DNA from: Halichoerus grypus
Taxonomy: Eukaryota; Chordata; Mammalia; Carnivora; Phocidae
Direction of reading: 5' to 3'
DNA: 64,000 bases
NCBI RefSeq assembly: GCF_964656455.1
Contig: NC_135726.1
Location: forward strand, 4,226,001 to 4,290,000
The number at the start of each line of letters is the position of its first letter. Positions within the stretch are counted from its first letter, which is position 1. Positions 46,101 through 58,100 of the stretch are shown here, one piece after another. The position numbers and the translations under genes were made by a program. The notes beneath the pieces are model-generated. The model made no database searches. It was not told the origin of the DNA and saw only the letters and a program-made list of their open reading frames with translations.

Positions 46101-49100
46101 AGTGTTGGGCAACCACCATCCCTGTCTAGTTCCAGAACTTTGACGTCACCTCCAAAGGAAACCCCGTCCCCATGAGCAGGCTACAGAGTTCCTTTCAGGT
46201 CTAGAACTCGGCTCAGTTTGGTTGAGTGAGCCAGGGGCCGAGGGTGATTTTTCGGGAAATAGAATTTTTCGGTGTGAAGTTTCACTTGGAACTGTTGGTC
46301 ATAATCCATTTGTTTGTGAGCTCAGAGACCTTGAAGGAGAAAGGGGGATTGGCCTGGCTTTCTAAACTGGGAAGAGCAGGGTTTCCAGCCTTCAGGTGTG
46401 GCTGGATCCAGGGGTCCAGCAGTAGCTTCCTGTCATCTCTCTTTTCTCTGGGTTTGGCCTCAGGTGGCCTCTGTACAGGAGCAACGGGCCAGGCTAGGGT
46501 GCTTCTTCTGGGTCTTGATCCCAGGGGAAGAGGGAGCCCTCAGTGTCAATCATTCCCTTAAGAGGACCCTGATTGGCTCAACTTAGGTCACATGCACATC
46601 CCATGGGCAGGGAGGCGGGCTTCATGGTTGGCAGCTCAGGCACGTTCCCAGGTGTTAAAGGGATGCTGGTAGGTGGAAAGACCCCCTTGTCCCCTGTGGC
46701 CGGGGAGCTGGGATGCCGTCTCGAACTGCAGGTGCAGTGTAATATTTTGACCATTACCTTTTGCCTTTTTCACTTCTGCATTTAAAAGGGTTTATTATCT
46801 GAAGCTATCACAATACCTCACATTTATGCTACAGTTGCAAATACAGCCATTTAAGTTACAAAGGGTCAATTATGCTGGCACAATGTGTCTTTCCACAGTC
46901 ACTAAAATCCTGCTGATCCTGGCACACCAGCCAGTTTCCCCTCTGTTTAATAGGGACTCGGAACAGATGTTCTCTAAGGGACCTTCCCGATGGGCCATTC
47001 TGGATTCTGTGTCTTGTGGACTGTGGCACTTCTCCACATGCCTCTTGCCATGAATTCCATGTGAAAATAAGTGAATTGCCTATAAGATTGCTGATAAACC
47101 CTTGGGTTTTATTGTAATGAAAGTAATAGACCCACATCCTTGTACTTTGCCTGAAATGTAGACAATGTGAATGGACATAAGAGACACTAGAATCAAGAAA
47201 GGCCGATCTTTGTGCCCCCTGCCTGGCCGTGGCCAAATCTCTTTCCTTCCCGGGCTGTAGTTTCCTTATTTAGAAAATGAAGAGTTGAGTGGGTTGACTT
47301 GCTAGGTCATATTCCGCTTTGAAACGTTTTCATTTAAAAAGTGTGGCACTTTGTTTAGGGCATCATTCCTTTATTTATTTTTTTTTAAATTTTTTTATTG
47401 TTATGTTAATCCCCATACATTACATCATTAGTTTTAGATACAGTGTTCCATGATTCATTGTTTGTGCATAACACCCAGTGCTCCATGCCAGAACGTGCCA
47501 GGGCATCATTCCTTTAAAGGAACCTCATTTTACTGTGTCGGGCAGAGGGGCATTGCAGTGCTGTGGTCTGAAGTGGAGCTCTTTGAGCCGGATGGTGTGC
47601 GTTCAGATTTCAGCTTCAGCCCTTGCTGTGCAGCCTCGGGTGCGTTGCTTACCTTCTCTGGGCCTCAGTCCTCTGAAGTCCAAAACAGGGGTAATACAGT
47701 ATCTGCCTCTTAGGGTTGAGCAAATAGAGGGCAATGCTTGGAAGCATGTCTGGGAAAAACCTGGCTGTGGTAGCTGCTCTTATTCCTAGCTTCCCCTTTT
47801 CGACATGACCCGTGAGGCACAGCTCTCTATCTCCCTTGGGCGTTATTTCCTTAGAAGATGGTAAGTCTGTGGTTGAGCCACATTGCCTCGTTGTCCTGCA
47901 CATGGCTTGGACCGGAGTCCCTGCCATCAGCAACACCAGAGGTCCTGGCCTGGCCCACCCTTGCCAGTGCTGACATCGGCCAGTTCCTCCCTCCCCCGGG
48001 GCCTGCTGCACGGGTGCATTAACAGATGAGGCAACTGGGCCCAGGGCAGTGCTAGGACTTGCCCCAAAGCCCTGGCTCCCAAGCAGCAGACCCAGGCCGG
48101 AGCAGCAGAGGAGTTCAAAATCCGGAGGTTTGACCTGGGGTCTCTAGTCTGTGCTCAGTGCCAGGCTGAGAAACTGAGATAGGTCTGTGCCCAGGGGAAA
48201 GGGAGACAAAACAAGACAGTCTCCCGGGCAAATCGGACTGGACAGTGGTGACGCCCAGACTGGGGTCGGGGGGTTTGGCCGGACAGACAGCATGCCTGGC
48301 TGCCCCGCCCCGGCTGTCGTCTGCCACACAGAAGGGCCCGGCTGGTGCCGGGGACAGAACACCCGGGCCATTGTTCTGGCGCCCGTACAGGATTACGGGG
48401 ACAAGGCAGGCCCCACTGTTAGGGGCCTGCTGTCCAGGCTGGCCCAGGCTGGCTTGATTTAGAGCAGACTCGGTCTGTGATGCATCGTGCTTGCTTTGCA
48501 GAATGGCTTTATTCATGTGATCCTTTCATTTATTTATTTATTCATTTTAAAGATTTTATTTATTTATTTGACAGAGAGAGACACAGCGAAGAGGGAACAG
48601 AAGCAGGGGGAGCGGGAGGGGGAGAAGCAGGCTTCCCGCTGAGCAGGGAGCCCGATGCGGGGCTCGATCCCAGGACCCCGGGATCATGACCTGAGCCGAA
48701 GGCAAATGCTTAACTGACTGAGCCACCCAGGCGCCCCCCTTTTATTTATTTTTTAACATCCTATGAATGTTCATGGCGTGGAGTGACCAAGGTCCATCTC
48801 CGCTTTCATCCTTGGGAAAGTAGGGCAGTCCTGTGCCCCCAAGGAGCAGTGAGGGCAGGAAGGATGGACGTTTCAGTGACTGTGTGGAACTCTCAGCTTA
48901 ATGTGTATTCTCAGGGCTTCGAAACCACAGGAGCGGGGTCATGCTGGACCCCCTCTCACCCCACAGGGCCAAGACCAGGTATACCTAAGGCTCCAGCAAC
49001 AGGGCCGCATCTGTGGACCCCTGTGCTAATAACATGCCTAACGATGGTTTTATTGTGCTCCGCTGTGTGCTTGGCATTTTGAAGGACTTTCCCCATATTG

Positions 49101-52100
49101 AAATCATTAACTTTTTGCCACAAGCCTGGTTCTAGCCCTCTCCTCATTTTATAGATGAGGGGCTGGGGGCGCAGGGAAGTTGAGTCACTTGCTCAGGGTC
49201 CCAGGGCTTGGACATGGTGGAGCCCTGCCTGGTGCCCAGACCGCCTGGCCCCAGAGCCCCGATGCAGTCACCTGGCCCCGCTGCCCGTTTCCAAAGTCCT
49301 CAGCACCAAGAAAATGTTCTGAGGCCACATGCGGTTTGGAAACCCTACTTCTGTCGATTCCCATGGTCCATTAAAGGCTCTGAGAAGTTGTGCGGGAAAT
49401 AAACCTCTTAGATTTATTTTTAAACTTACTCAGTCTTCCTGATGGTAGAGCCTTTAAAATAAAAACTGGAAATGGAATATCATTGCTCAGCACTTGTTTG
49501 AAAAAAAAAAAAAATAATGCTGCTGTGTCAAATGGAAAAGAGCGTGGGCTTAAGGGGATGTGAGACCCAAGGTGATATTCTAGCTCCGTCAACTCTTTGC
49601 TTTGGGACCTCAGGCAAGTAACTTTGTCTTTCGAATCTATGAAAAAGATGTTATAAAAAAGAGAATGTAAATTTCCGTGGGGCTGTTGGAAGGATTAAAG
49701 AAATGCAAAGGGGAAAGGGTTTCTCTATTTTGGTGACCCATGAACTTCTATTCATCCTTCAAAACCTTCCTTCTTTATGCCATTCTCCTACCAGCCTCCA
49801 TCAGAATTAATTGCTCCTTCATCTGTGTTTCTACTACGATCCCATGAATTATAGATTCCATGAATTATAAATAAATGACCCTAGATGGTAATCTCGAGGG
49901 CAGGGACCATGGCAACGTTATTACAGAGCTAGGAAAACAGGTGTTAAAAAGTGAAGAAACAAATCTGTTCACACAGGCCTCAGACTGTGTCTTACTTTTT
50001 GCATATTCCTAGGACAGAGGAAGGACATTCCTAAATGTTCAATAACTGGTCTCAGGATTGCATTAAATTGTGGAAGCCAGTTACACGCAGGGAGGGAATT
50101 GGGGGTGGACTGGGATTTCCAAACACTCTGCTTTTGTTTCTGTAGCAAGCAGAAGTGCGAGCTGGCGGGGTTGGCCGGGAGAACCCGCACTCGTCCGTGT
50201 CATGAGATTTAAGGGGCTGATGCCGCCCGCACTCTGGGGACCCGGCTCTCTGGGGACCGACTGTGGCTGCTTCGAGGCTCTCCAGAGGGTGTCAGCTGTT
50301 TGTTTTCACCAGGAATGTTGATGCTTCTTCAAGCTCGTGGTTTATGGAAAGGCCCTTTATTCTCCGAACCAGAAAGGGCCTTCTGTGCTCATGCATTTCA
50401 CCTGGGCCTGGGCTCAGGCAAGGGGGCTTTTTGTTGCTTGTGTCCTATGTTTAAGACACAAACGACCTGATCAGAAATACAAAGCCCCAAGCAGCCTGCG
50501 AAGGGCGGTGTGGGTATCACGGATGGGCGCCAGGATTAGTCATCATGGACCAGGTGCTGTTACTACCCCCATTACTTACCCCCATTACTCAGATGTGGAG
50601 GCTGAGGCAGAAGCAGCTGGTGGAGGATCAGAGGCCACTTTCACGCTGGGGAGCCATGGGACCCAGTCTGTGCTCCTGCTAGCAAGAAGTTACAGCTCTT
50701 AGGAGAGAGAGGAGGATGCCCCACATCCTGAGCCTGGCACATGACTGGCCGCTGCTTGCACGAGCCAAGAGCTCTGCCCGGCGGGCTGGGGCCTGGGTGC
50801 CCCTCGCTAAGCCCCAGCTGGGTCCCAGCCCTCGGCCAGCTGGTGGTGGCATGACCACTGTCATACGGTTTCCCTGCAGCGGGGACCTAGCTAGAACTCG
50901 GGGAGGTCTTCACCGAAGGAGCCCGGAGCACTGAGATCAGCCCCCTCCTCTTCACGGGTGACATGAATGTACCCTGCGATCTTGCTGGGCTGGAGTTGCC
51001 TGTGCTCTTTGCAGCTTGTGTCCTTTGGATTTTTCCTGTTTCTCGTCCCTTCCATGGACCACGCCTCACTTTTGTAAAGACCTTGGCACAGGCTCCATTG
51101 TGGGGTCCAGGCCCAGCCCACCACTCAGCAGGGGTCACCTTTCGCTGACTACTTACTTCGTTTCCCTGAACTTGAGCTTCCTCCTCTGAAAATTTGGGAT
51201 GATGATAATATCTAACTCATGGGATTATAAAAATTAAATAAAATATGGCATAAAATTCCTGATGTATATGAAGTGTTCGATGCAGATACTATTTACTTAT
51301 TCAAGTTTTGTTGAAATGGGGAAACAATCTGGTGTTTACTGACAATGAACATCTGTGAGTATATATTATAATTACCAAAAAAAAAAAGTCTGTTGAATTA
51401 TTTCCTGGGAAAAATTCCCCAAGTGGGTGTGGCTGAGAAGAAAGGCTGGGCACAATTTTGACCAGGCGGAAATTGAAAATGTCAGCCTGGATTTAACTGT
51501 GCTTGTCAGTCGATCGATAGCAGGGGCTCTGGGTTAAGAAGGCTTCTGATGCTAAGTCTGGACTTGTGAGAAAAATGCCCTGATTGATGATGATGTCTGC
51601 CGTGGATGCAGGAGGAGTGAAGCATGTTTCCCACATTCCTGCCATTCCCCATCTAGATGTAGCCATAGTCAGACATCAGCAGAGGGGTGTCGGGGCTTCT
51701 GTAAATATCCACGGTCAGGAGAGCAGGGGTCAGACTCCAGGCGGTCACCCAAATGCTGAAGAGGTGGGTGGCCCTGCAGGGGTCAGGATTCCAGGCATAT
51801 GAACAACTGCCCCTGTTTGGTGTTGGCCCAACCCTACGCCCAGCATGCTCCAAGATGTTGTGCCTCCTTGCCACCTGCCTCGGAAGATTGGACAATTCCC
51901 CGGTGCCCCCCTGAAATGTGACCGAATGCCTCTCCCTTGTCCTCTGTTTTCTCCCTGGCGAAGTGGGGTCATGTCACTCATGAGCTGCGTGGGTGACGCA
52001 GGGGCCTTTGTTCCCAAATCTGCCAAACACTAGACGGTGCCATTTTGCTGTTTGTTTTTTCCCTTTTCTATGATGACTCATGCCTGTTCCAAGAACCTAT

Positions 52101-55100
52101 TCTTTTTGAGTAAATTACACCTTGCTGGAAGGATTTTGAAAACCTGGGTCTCTGAAGCTCATTAGAATGGTTGTAGGAGGGCAAGTGTGGGGGGCCCAGG
52201 AGGGGTTGGCAGCTGAACACCCAGCGGGCTTGGCACTGTGCATTTTCATCTTGCACTTGTTTCTCGGAGGTGTCCTTTCTCCTAGCACGATGTAGGCCGT
52301 GGGACACTGACTGCTTTCCTTACCATACCGAGGTCTTTGGCTTATAATTAATCTTCACCCACTTGGGGAAGAGATACATTATTGTGGCCAGCATGTGTCT
52401 TGTCCACCCCCTGCCCCAGCTCACACACGGGGGAGGAGAGATTCTATTGCCCGCACTTCTCTGCAGGGGTTGGGGATGGACCTGAAGCTAGCACATGTCT
52501 TCCCTTTGAAAGCCAGTCTCTGATCCCGTAGTTGACTTTCCTGTGCCAGTTTTCCCCACTGCCCCTCAGATTCTGGCATCTGAGGTGGAATTGTGCCCCA
52601 CGTGCTCCGGGGGCTCAGGTGCAAAGCCACAGATGGCTGCTGGGAAAGTGCCAGGAGAACCTGTTGTCTCTCCCTCTTCTATCACAGAGATAGAGACCAG
52701 GGCCCAGAGCCATTGACTGCTTCCCTTGGGGCATTTTAGAGCCCCCCTGGTTCTCTTCCTATGCTGTCAGACTCTCAAAGAGAGCCTGAAGCACCAGACT
52801 TCTGCCTTCCCAGGACCTAGGAGAATGTCTGGTATACAACAGGTGCTTAGTAAGCATATGTTTGCTGGAAGAAATGCATGGCATTAGTTCTCCTTCTCTT
52901 TGGATGCAATGAAAGTCACCTCTCTTCCCTCGTCCCACTTTGTAGAAACGTGCATTGCTGACATCACAAACTTAACTGCCAAAGACTCCACACTCAGTTT
53001 CTCTTCCCAGACCTTTCTCTGTACCCACATTCTCTGCATAGGTTAGTGACCCACCCTAGTCCTAGTGTTCTGGGTAGGAGACCTGACGCTTCTACCCCAA
53101 CAGGCTTCCTGCCTGTCCTCCTGGGGCTAACCCTGTGCCCAGCTTTTGGGTGTGCAGCTGGATTTGCTGTCTTCTCTCTGCAAGGGCCAGGAGATGCCGA
53201 GGTTGCTGCTTTGGTTATGCTAAGGAATTGCCTGGACTTTCCTTCATTAAAATAAATGGCGGGGATGAAGAAACCATTGTGGGTGAGAGAAGAGGAACCA
53301 GCTGCTCCCTGTGCCTTCACTCTTGAGTGTTTCAGGAAACTTTCCATCTCAGATTCCCCTGACAATCTTGAGAACAAAGGTGAACCCAGGATCACTTAAA
53401 ATATCACCTCCTCAGGGCACCTGGGTGGCTCAATTGGTTAAGCGACTGCCTTCGGCTCAGGTCATGATCCTGGAGTCCCAGGATCGAGTCCCGCATCGGG
53501 CTCCCTGCTCGGCAGGGAGTCTGCTTCTCCCTCTGACCCTCCCCCCTCTCATGCTCTCTCTCTCTCATTCTCTCTCTCAAATAAATAAATAAAATCTTAA
53601 AAAAAAAAAAATATCACCTCCTCATTCTTGGGAACCCTCATCGAGTGTCCAAGCCTTATGCACACTCATCAGATCCTCCTGACAGCCCCAGAATGTAGGT
53701 CTTATTGTCCTCATTTGCACATGAGGAGACTGAGTTGGGGGGGGGTGGAGTGTGGGGGTGGTGGAGTGTGTGTGGGGGAGGGGTGGTAAGTCCCAGGGTG
53801 GCGGGAGAGGGGAAGACCCTGGGGAGGGCCAACTGCCCGAGATGCAAATGGACAACTGTTGCTGTTTGTGTTTGGACCAAACCCATGCCCAGCACACTTC
53901 AGGACTGAAGCTGGGGTTTAAACCCAGGCAGTTGGGAGCCGTTTAAAAGTGAGATGGTTTAGGGGCGCCTGGGTGGCTCAGTCAGTGAAGTGCCCAACTC
54001 TTGATCTTAGCTCAGGTATTGATCTCAGGGTTGTGAGTTCAAGCCCCACATTGGACTCCACACTGGGTGTAGAGCCTACTTAAAAAAAAAAAAAAAGGTG
54101 GGGCACCTGGGTGGCTCAGGTGGTTAAATGTCTGCCTTGGGCTCAGGTTCTGGGATCGAGTCCTGCATGGGGTTCCCTGCTCAGCAGGGAGGCTGCTTCT
54201 CCCTCTCCCTCTGTCTGCCACTCCCCCTGCTTGCACGCTCTCTCTCTCTGTCAAATAAATAAATAAACAAAATCTTAAAAAAAAAAGTTAAAAAAAAGTG
54301 AGATGGTTTAAAACAAAAGACAGGCAAATATTTAAACACTTTTTAAACCAGTCTCGCAAATAGATTCTAGACTATGTACGGAGCCTGGTTCTAACCTGTC
54401 CTTCTCTAGAGTTGCCTTCCTAGGGACAGACCATTGGAAGCTTCTAATGGAAGCAATGTCTGTCTTACATCTTTGAAATATGAACATATATGCACTTGAG
54501 AAAAGTCACAGGGACAAATGCCTCCTAAACTTAGTATTGCATGTCTCAAGGCCATCCTGGAGTCAGGTTTAGATGCATGGGCCTCTTCCATGGAAAAGAG
54601 GGAGGAGTGACCCTTTCTGGAAGCTATCAGACAGGGACAGAGTGTTCCCAGATATGACAGAGAAGATCTTTCTAGAACCACAGGTGACCGTGCCTCCAGA
54701 CCGGCACCTTTTGCTTTGAAGCTGTTGCCATGTGGCTTTCTGGCCTTGAGGGTATGACAGAGGCTGTGGTGGGAGGGATGGGCGGTCTGGAGCAGAGGAA
54801 GGGAGAGGACAGGACAGACCAGGGTCAGAACCTGCCCCACGGGGCCCCTGCCGTGAAGCTGCTGTGTGCCCTGGGAGGAATGCATCTCTTGCTGCTTTTC
54901 AATCAGATGAGGGGGTGAATGTCAGAGTTTTAACGGCCTTTTTTTTTTTAAGTTCTGGATCGAGATATGGCCCATTTCCAGGCCTCCAAAAGTTCCCCCT
55001 CCTCTACTCATATCAGTTGAGCTATTTTATGATTCATGATTCTCCTTGACTGAGCACATTATTCTTTCAGACTCTTTCCTGTTCTATCTAGACCCGCCCC

Positions 55101-58100
55101 GTCACCAGCCTCACGGGGCTGCTGAGCACTTGAGGTTTGGCCCGTCTGCACTGCTTTGTGCTGTACGTGTAAAATGTGCACTGGGTTTCGAAAACTTCCT
55201 ACACAGAAACGAACGTGGAGGGTCCCATTAATGATTTTGTATGTTGGTTACATGTTAAAATGGCAGCATTTTGGATCTGTAAAGTTAGATAAAAATCCTA
55301 TGAAAATTGCTATCACCAGGTTCTTTTTTACTTTTTTTCAACGTGGTTGCTAGAAAGTGAAAAATTCCCTATGTGTTAGCATTGCTCTGGGCCCTGTCTC
55401 CTTCTGACAACTGCGGCCTTTGGTATCACCTGCCTCTGCCCTGTAGGCATTTGGTGACAGCGGGAAGGTGCTAGGGACAGTGGCTAAGGGTAGAGGTGTG
55501 AGCAAAGGCGGGTGGTGGTCGGTCCCTGCTCAGATGTGCTCTTTGTGGTTCTCAGCTGTGGGCTGGTCCTTATGCAGGCTCCTTCCCGTCTGGTGTGTTG
55601 CTCCCAGGTTGGGGGTCCGGCTGCCTACAGAGCTGGTTTTGCTGTTTCTGCCTCTTTTTGAAATGTCACAATGAAGCCCACTCCCTGGGGGCGCTGGTGT
55701 TCACCCTGCCAAGTGCAAGGTCCCTTCTGAGGATTGCTGGAAGGAACCGAGATGGGGAAGGGAGGGGTCGATGTTGAGCTGGGTTTTGGCTGACTCAGAC
55801 CTTTTGGGGACTTTTTGTAGCATCCACACCCTGAGGGGAAGTGTCAGTTCACCTTCGAAGCCTCTGGGGGTGCTGAGCATCCTGTGTGGGGGCGGCCCCT
55901 CCACATGTCTCCACCCCCTCCCACTCCTTTGGCCCCCTGGAGGGCGGATGCTGCTCCCATAATGAGAAGGTGAGGTTGCCTCTCTGTGTACTTTTTTTGA
56001 TATAATCATTTTTTGCCTCACCTTTTGGTTTTTAAATCATGTCTCTGGTATCTAGCATAGAGTTTGGGGGGGGTGTTTTTTGATAGTCTAAGACATAGCT
56101 GTTTTGGGGGATAATTTTGCTCGTTTACATTTATTGTTATGTTACGTTTTTACTAGATTCTGTTATTCTGGATTGCTCCTTATTTTGGCTGTGATTTGAT
56201 TTCCCATATGCTCGTGGTTTTCAGTTGGACTCTGCCTAGCTCCGTGCACAGTTTCACTGTACATTTCTTAGTGCCTTATCAAACTTCTTGTTAATCTAAA
56301 TCTCCTAATGGCTAACAGACATGAGCAGGAGTGTTCTTATTTCTTTTGTCACCATATATAGCTATCACACAGCAGGGGAACTTTGCACTTCCTGCTAGAG
56401 GCATCTCGAGCTGTTGGCTTCCTCCTCCTCTGCTCTCTACCCCTCCCCCCACTGCCACTGGGGCTCAGGTTGAGAAACACGTTAATTCTCGGTTCCCCTT
56501 CCTGGCCCATACGTCCAACTTGTGTTCACTCACTATACTGAGGACAGACACCGATGCTTAAAAGCACAGGATGGTGGATGGGAATAGAAAGGGTCAGAAG
56601 GATGTTTGGTCATTCTGGGCTAGTTACACAATCTCTTCAAGCCCAACCCCGTGGGTCTTATCTTAAAAAAAAAAAAAAAAAGCTAACATGCTGAGGGAGG
56701 ATTAAGTGAGATGTATGAGGCTGCACCTGGCACATGAGTTGCTTGACAAATATTAACCTTCCCCTCTCCCCTCCCTGTTAGAATCTTAGTGGCTTGGTAT
56801 GGCAAATGGTTTGTCTTTATACTGTGAAACTTGACCTTGAGTGTTCTCTTGGTTTACTCATTCTTCTTGGAGGCATGGTGACTTTTTTTCTGTAGTCTTT
56901 TTTTTTTTTAATTGAAGTGAAATTCACATAACATAAAATTAGCCATTTTAAATTATACGATTCATTGGCATTTGGTACATTCACAGTGTTGCGCAACCAC
57001 CATCCCTATCTAGTTCCCAAACGTTTTCATCCCCCCTACCCAGGAGAAAACCCGTCCCCATTAGAACTCATCCCCTATTCCCCATCCAGTCCCCGGAAAC
57101 CACAAATCTACTTCCTGTTTCTGTGGATTTACCTTTTCCAGACATTTCATGTAAAGGGAATGATACGGTACGTGATCTTATGTCTGGCTTCTTTCATTCA
57201 GCATGATGGTTTTGAGACTCATCCATGATACTGTGTATCAACAACTCATTCCTTTTTATGGCTGAGTAATATTCCATCATGTGGACAGACCATAATTTAT
57301 TTACCTGCTCTTCTGCCCACGGACATCTGGGTGGTTTCCACTTTTGGGCTGTTATGAATAATGCCCCTGTGAATATTCGTGTACAAGTGTTTGTGGGGAT
57401 GTGTGCTTTCATTTCCCTTGTGTAGATCTCTAGGGGTAGAGTTGCTGGGTCATCTTAAAGCGTTTTAAGAATTAAGTTTGCCATGGGCACCTGGGTGGCT
57501 CAGTTGGTTAAGCGACTGCCTTCGGCTCAGGTCATGATCCTGGAGTCCCTGGATCGAGTCCCACATCAGGCTCCCTGCTCGGCAGGGAGTCTGCTTCTCC
57601 CTCTGACCCTACTCATGTGTTCTCTCTCATTCTCTCTCTTTCAAATAAATAAATAAAATCTTTAAAAATATATATATAAAAAAAAAAGAATTAAGTTTGC
57701 CAACGTGTGACCGTGTCTGGTACCCATAGGTGCTTAATAAATGGTGGTCATTGTTTACACTATTTCCTTGTGGATTTTTTGTGTGTGTGTGTATGGATGA
57801 TTTTCTGACCTTCAGACATGTTATTCGTATTTTGGTAAATTTCTGTGTTTTCTTCTCTTTCACCATCCTTGTTTGGTGAAGTCTCGTGATCCACATATCA
57901 AAATAACTGTTGATTCTTCGTGGCTCAGAGTTCTCAGATAAGCCAGATCACCTGCCTCACGCGTTCACGCCACAGGCATTTATTGAGTACCTCACATGGG
58001 CCAGGCCCGGGGGAACTTATGGTGAAGTCTGTGCGCTCCGAGGGAGGACAGTGTCTGCACCGATTCAGCTCATCACTGTGGCTGAAACCCACCTTGGTGC

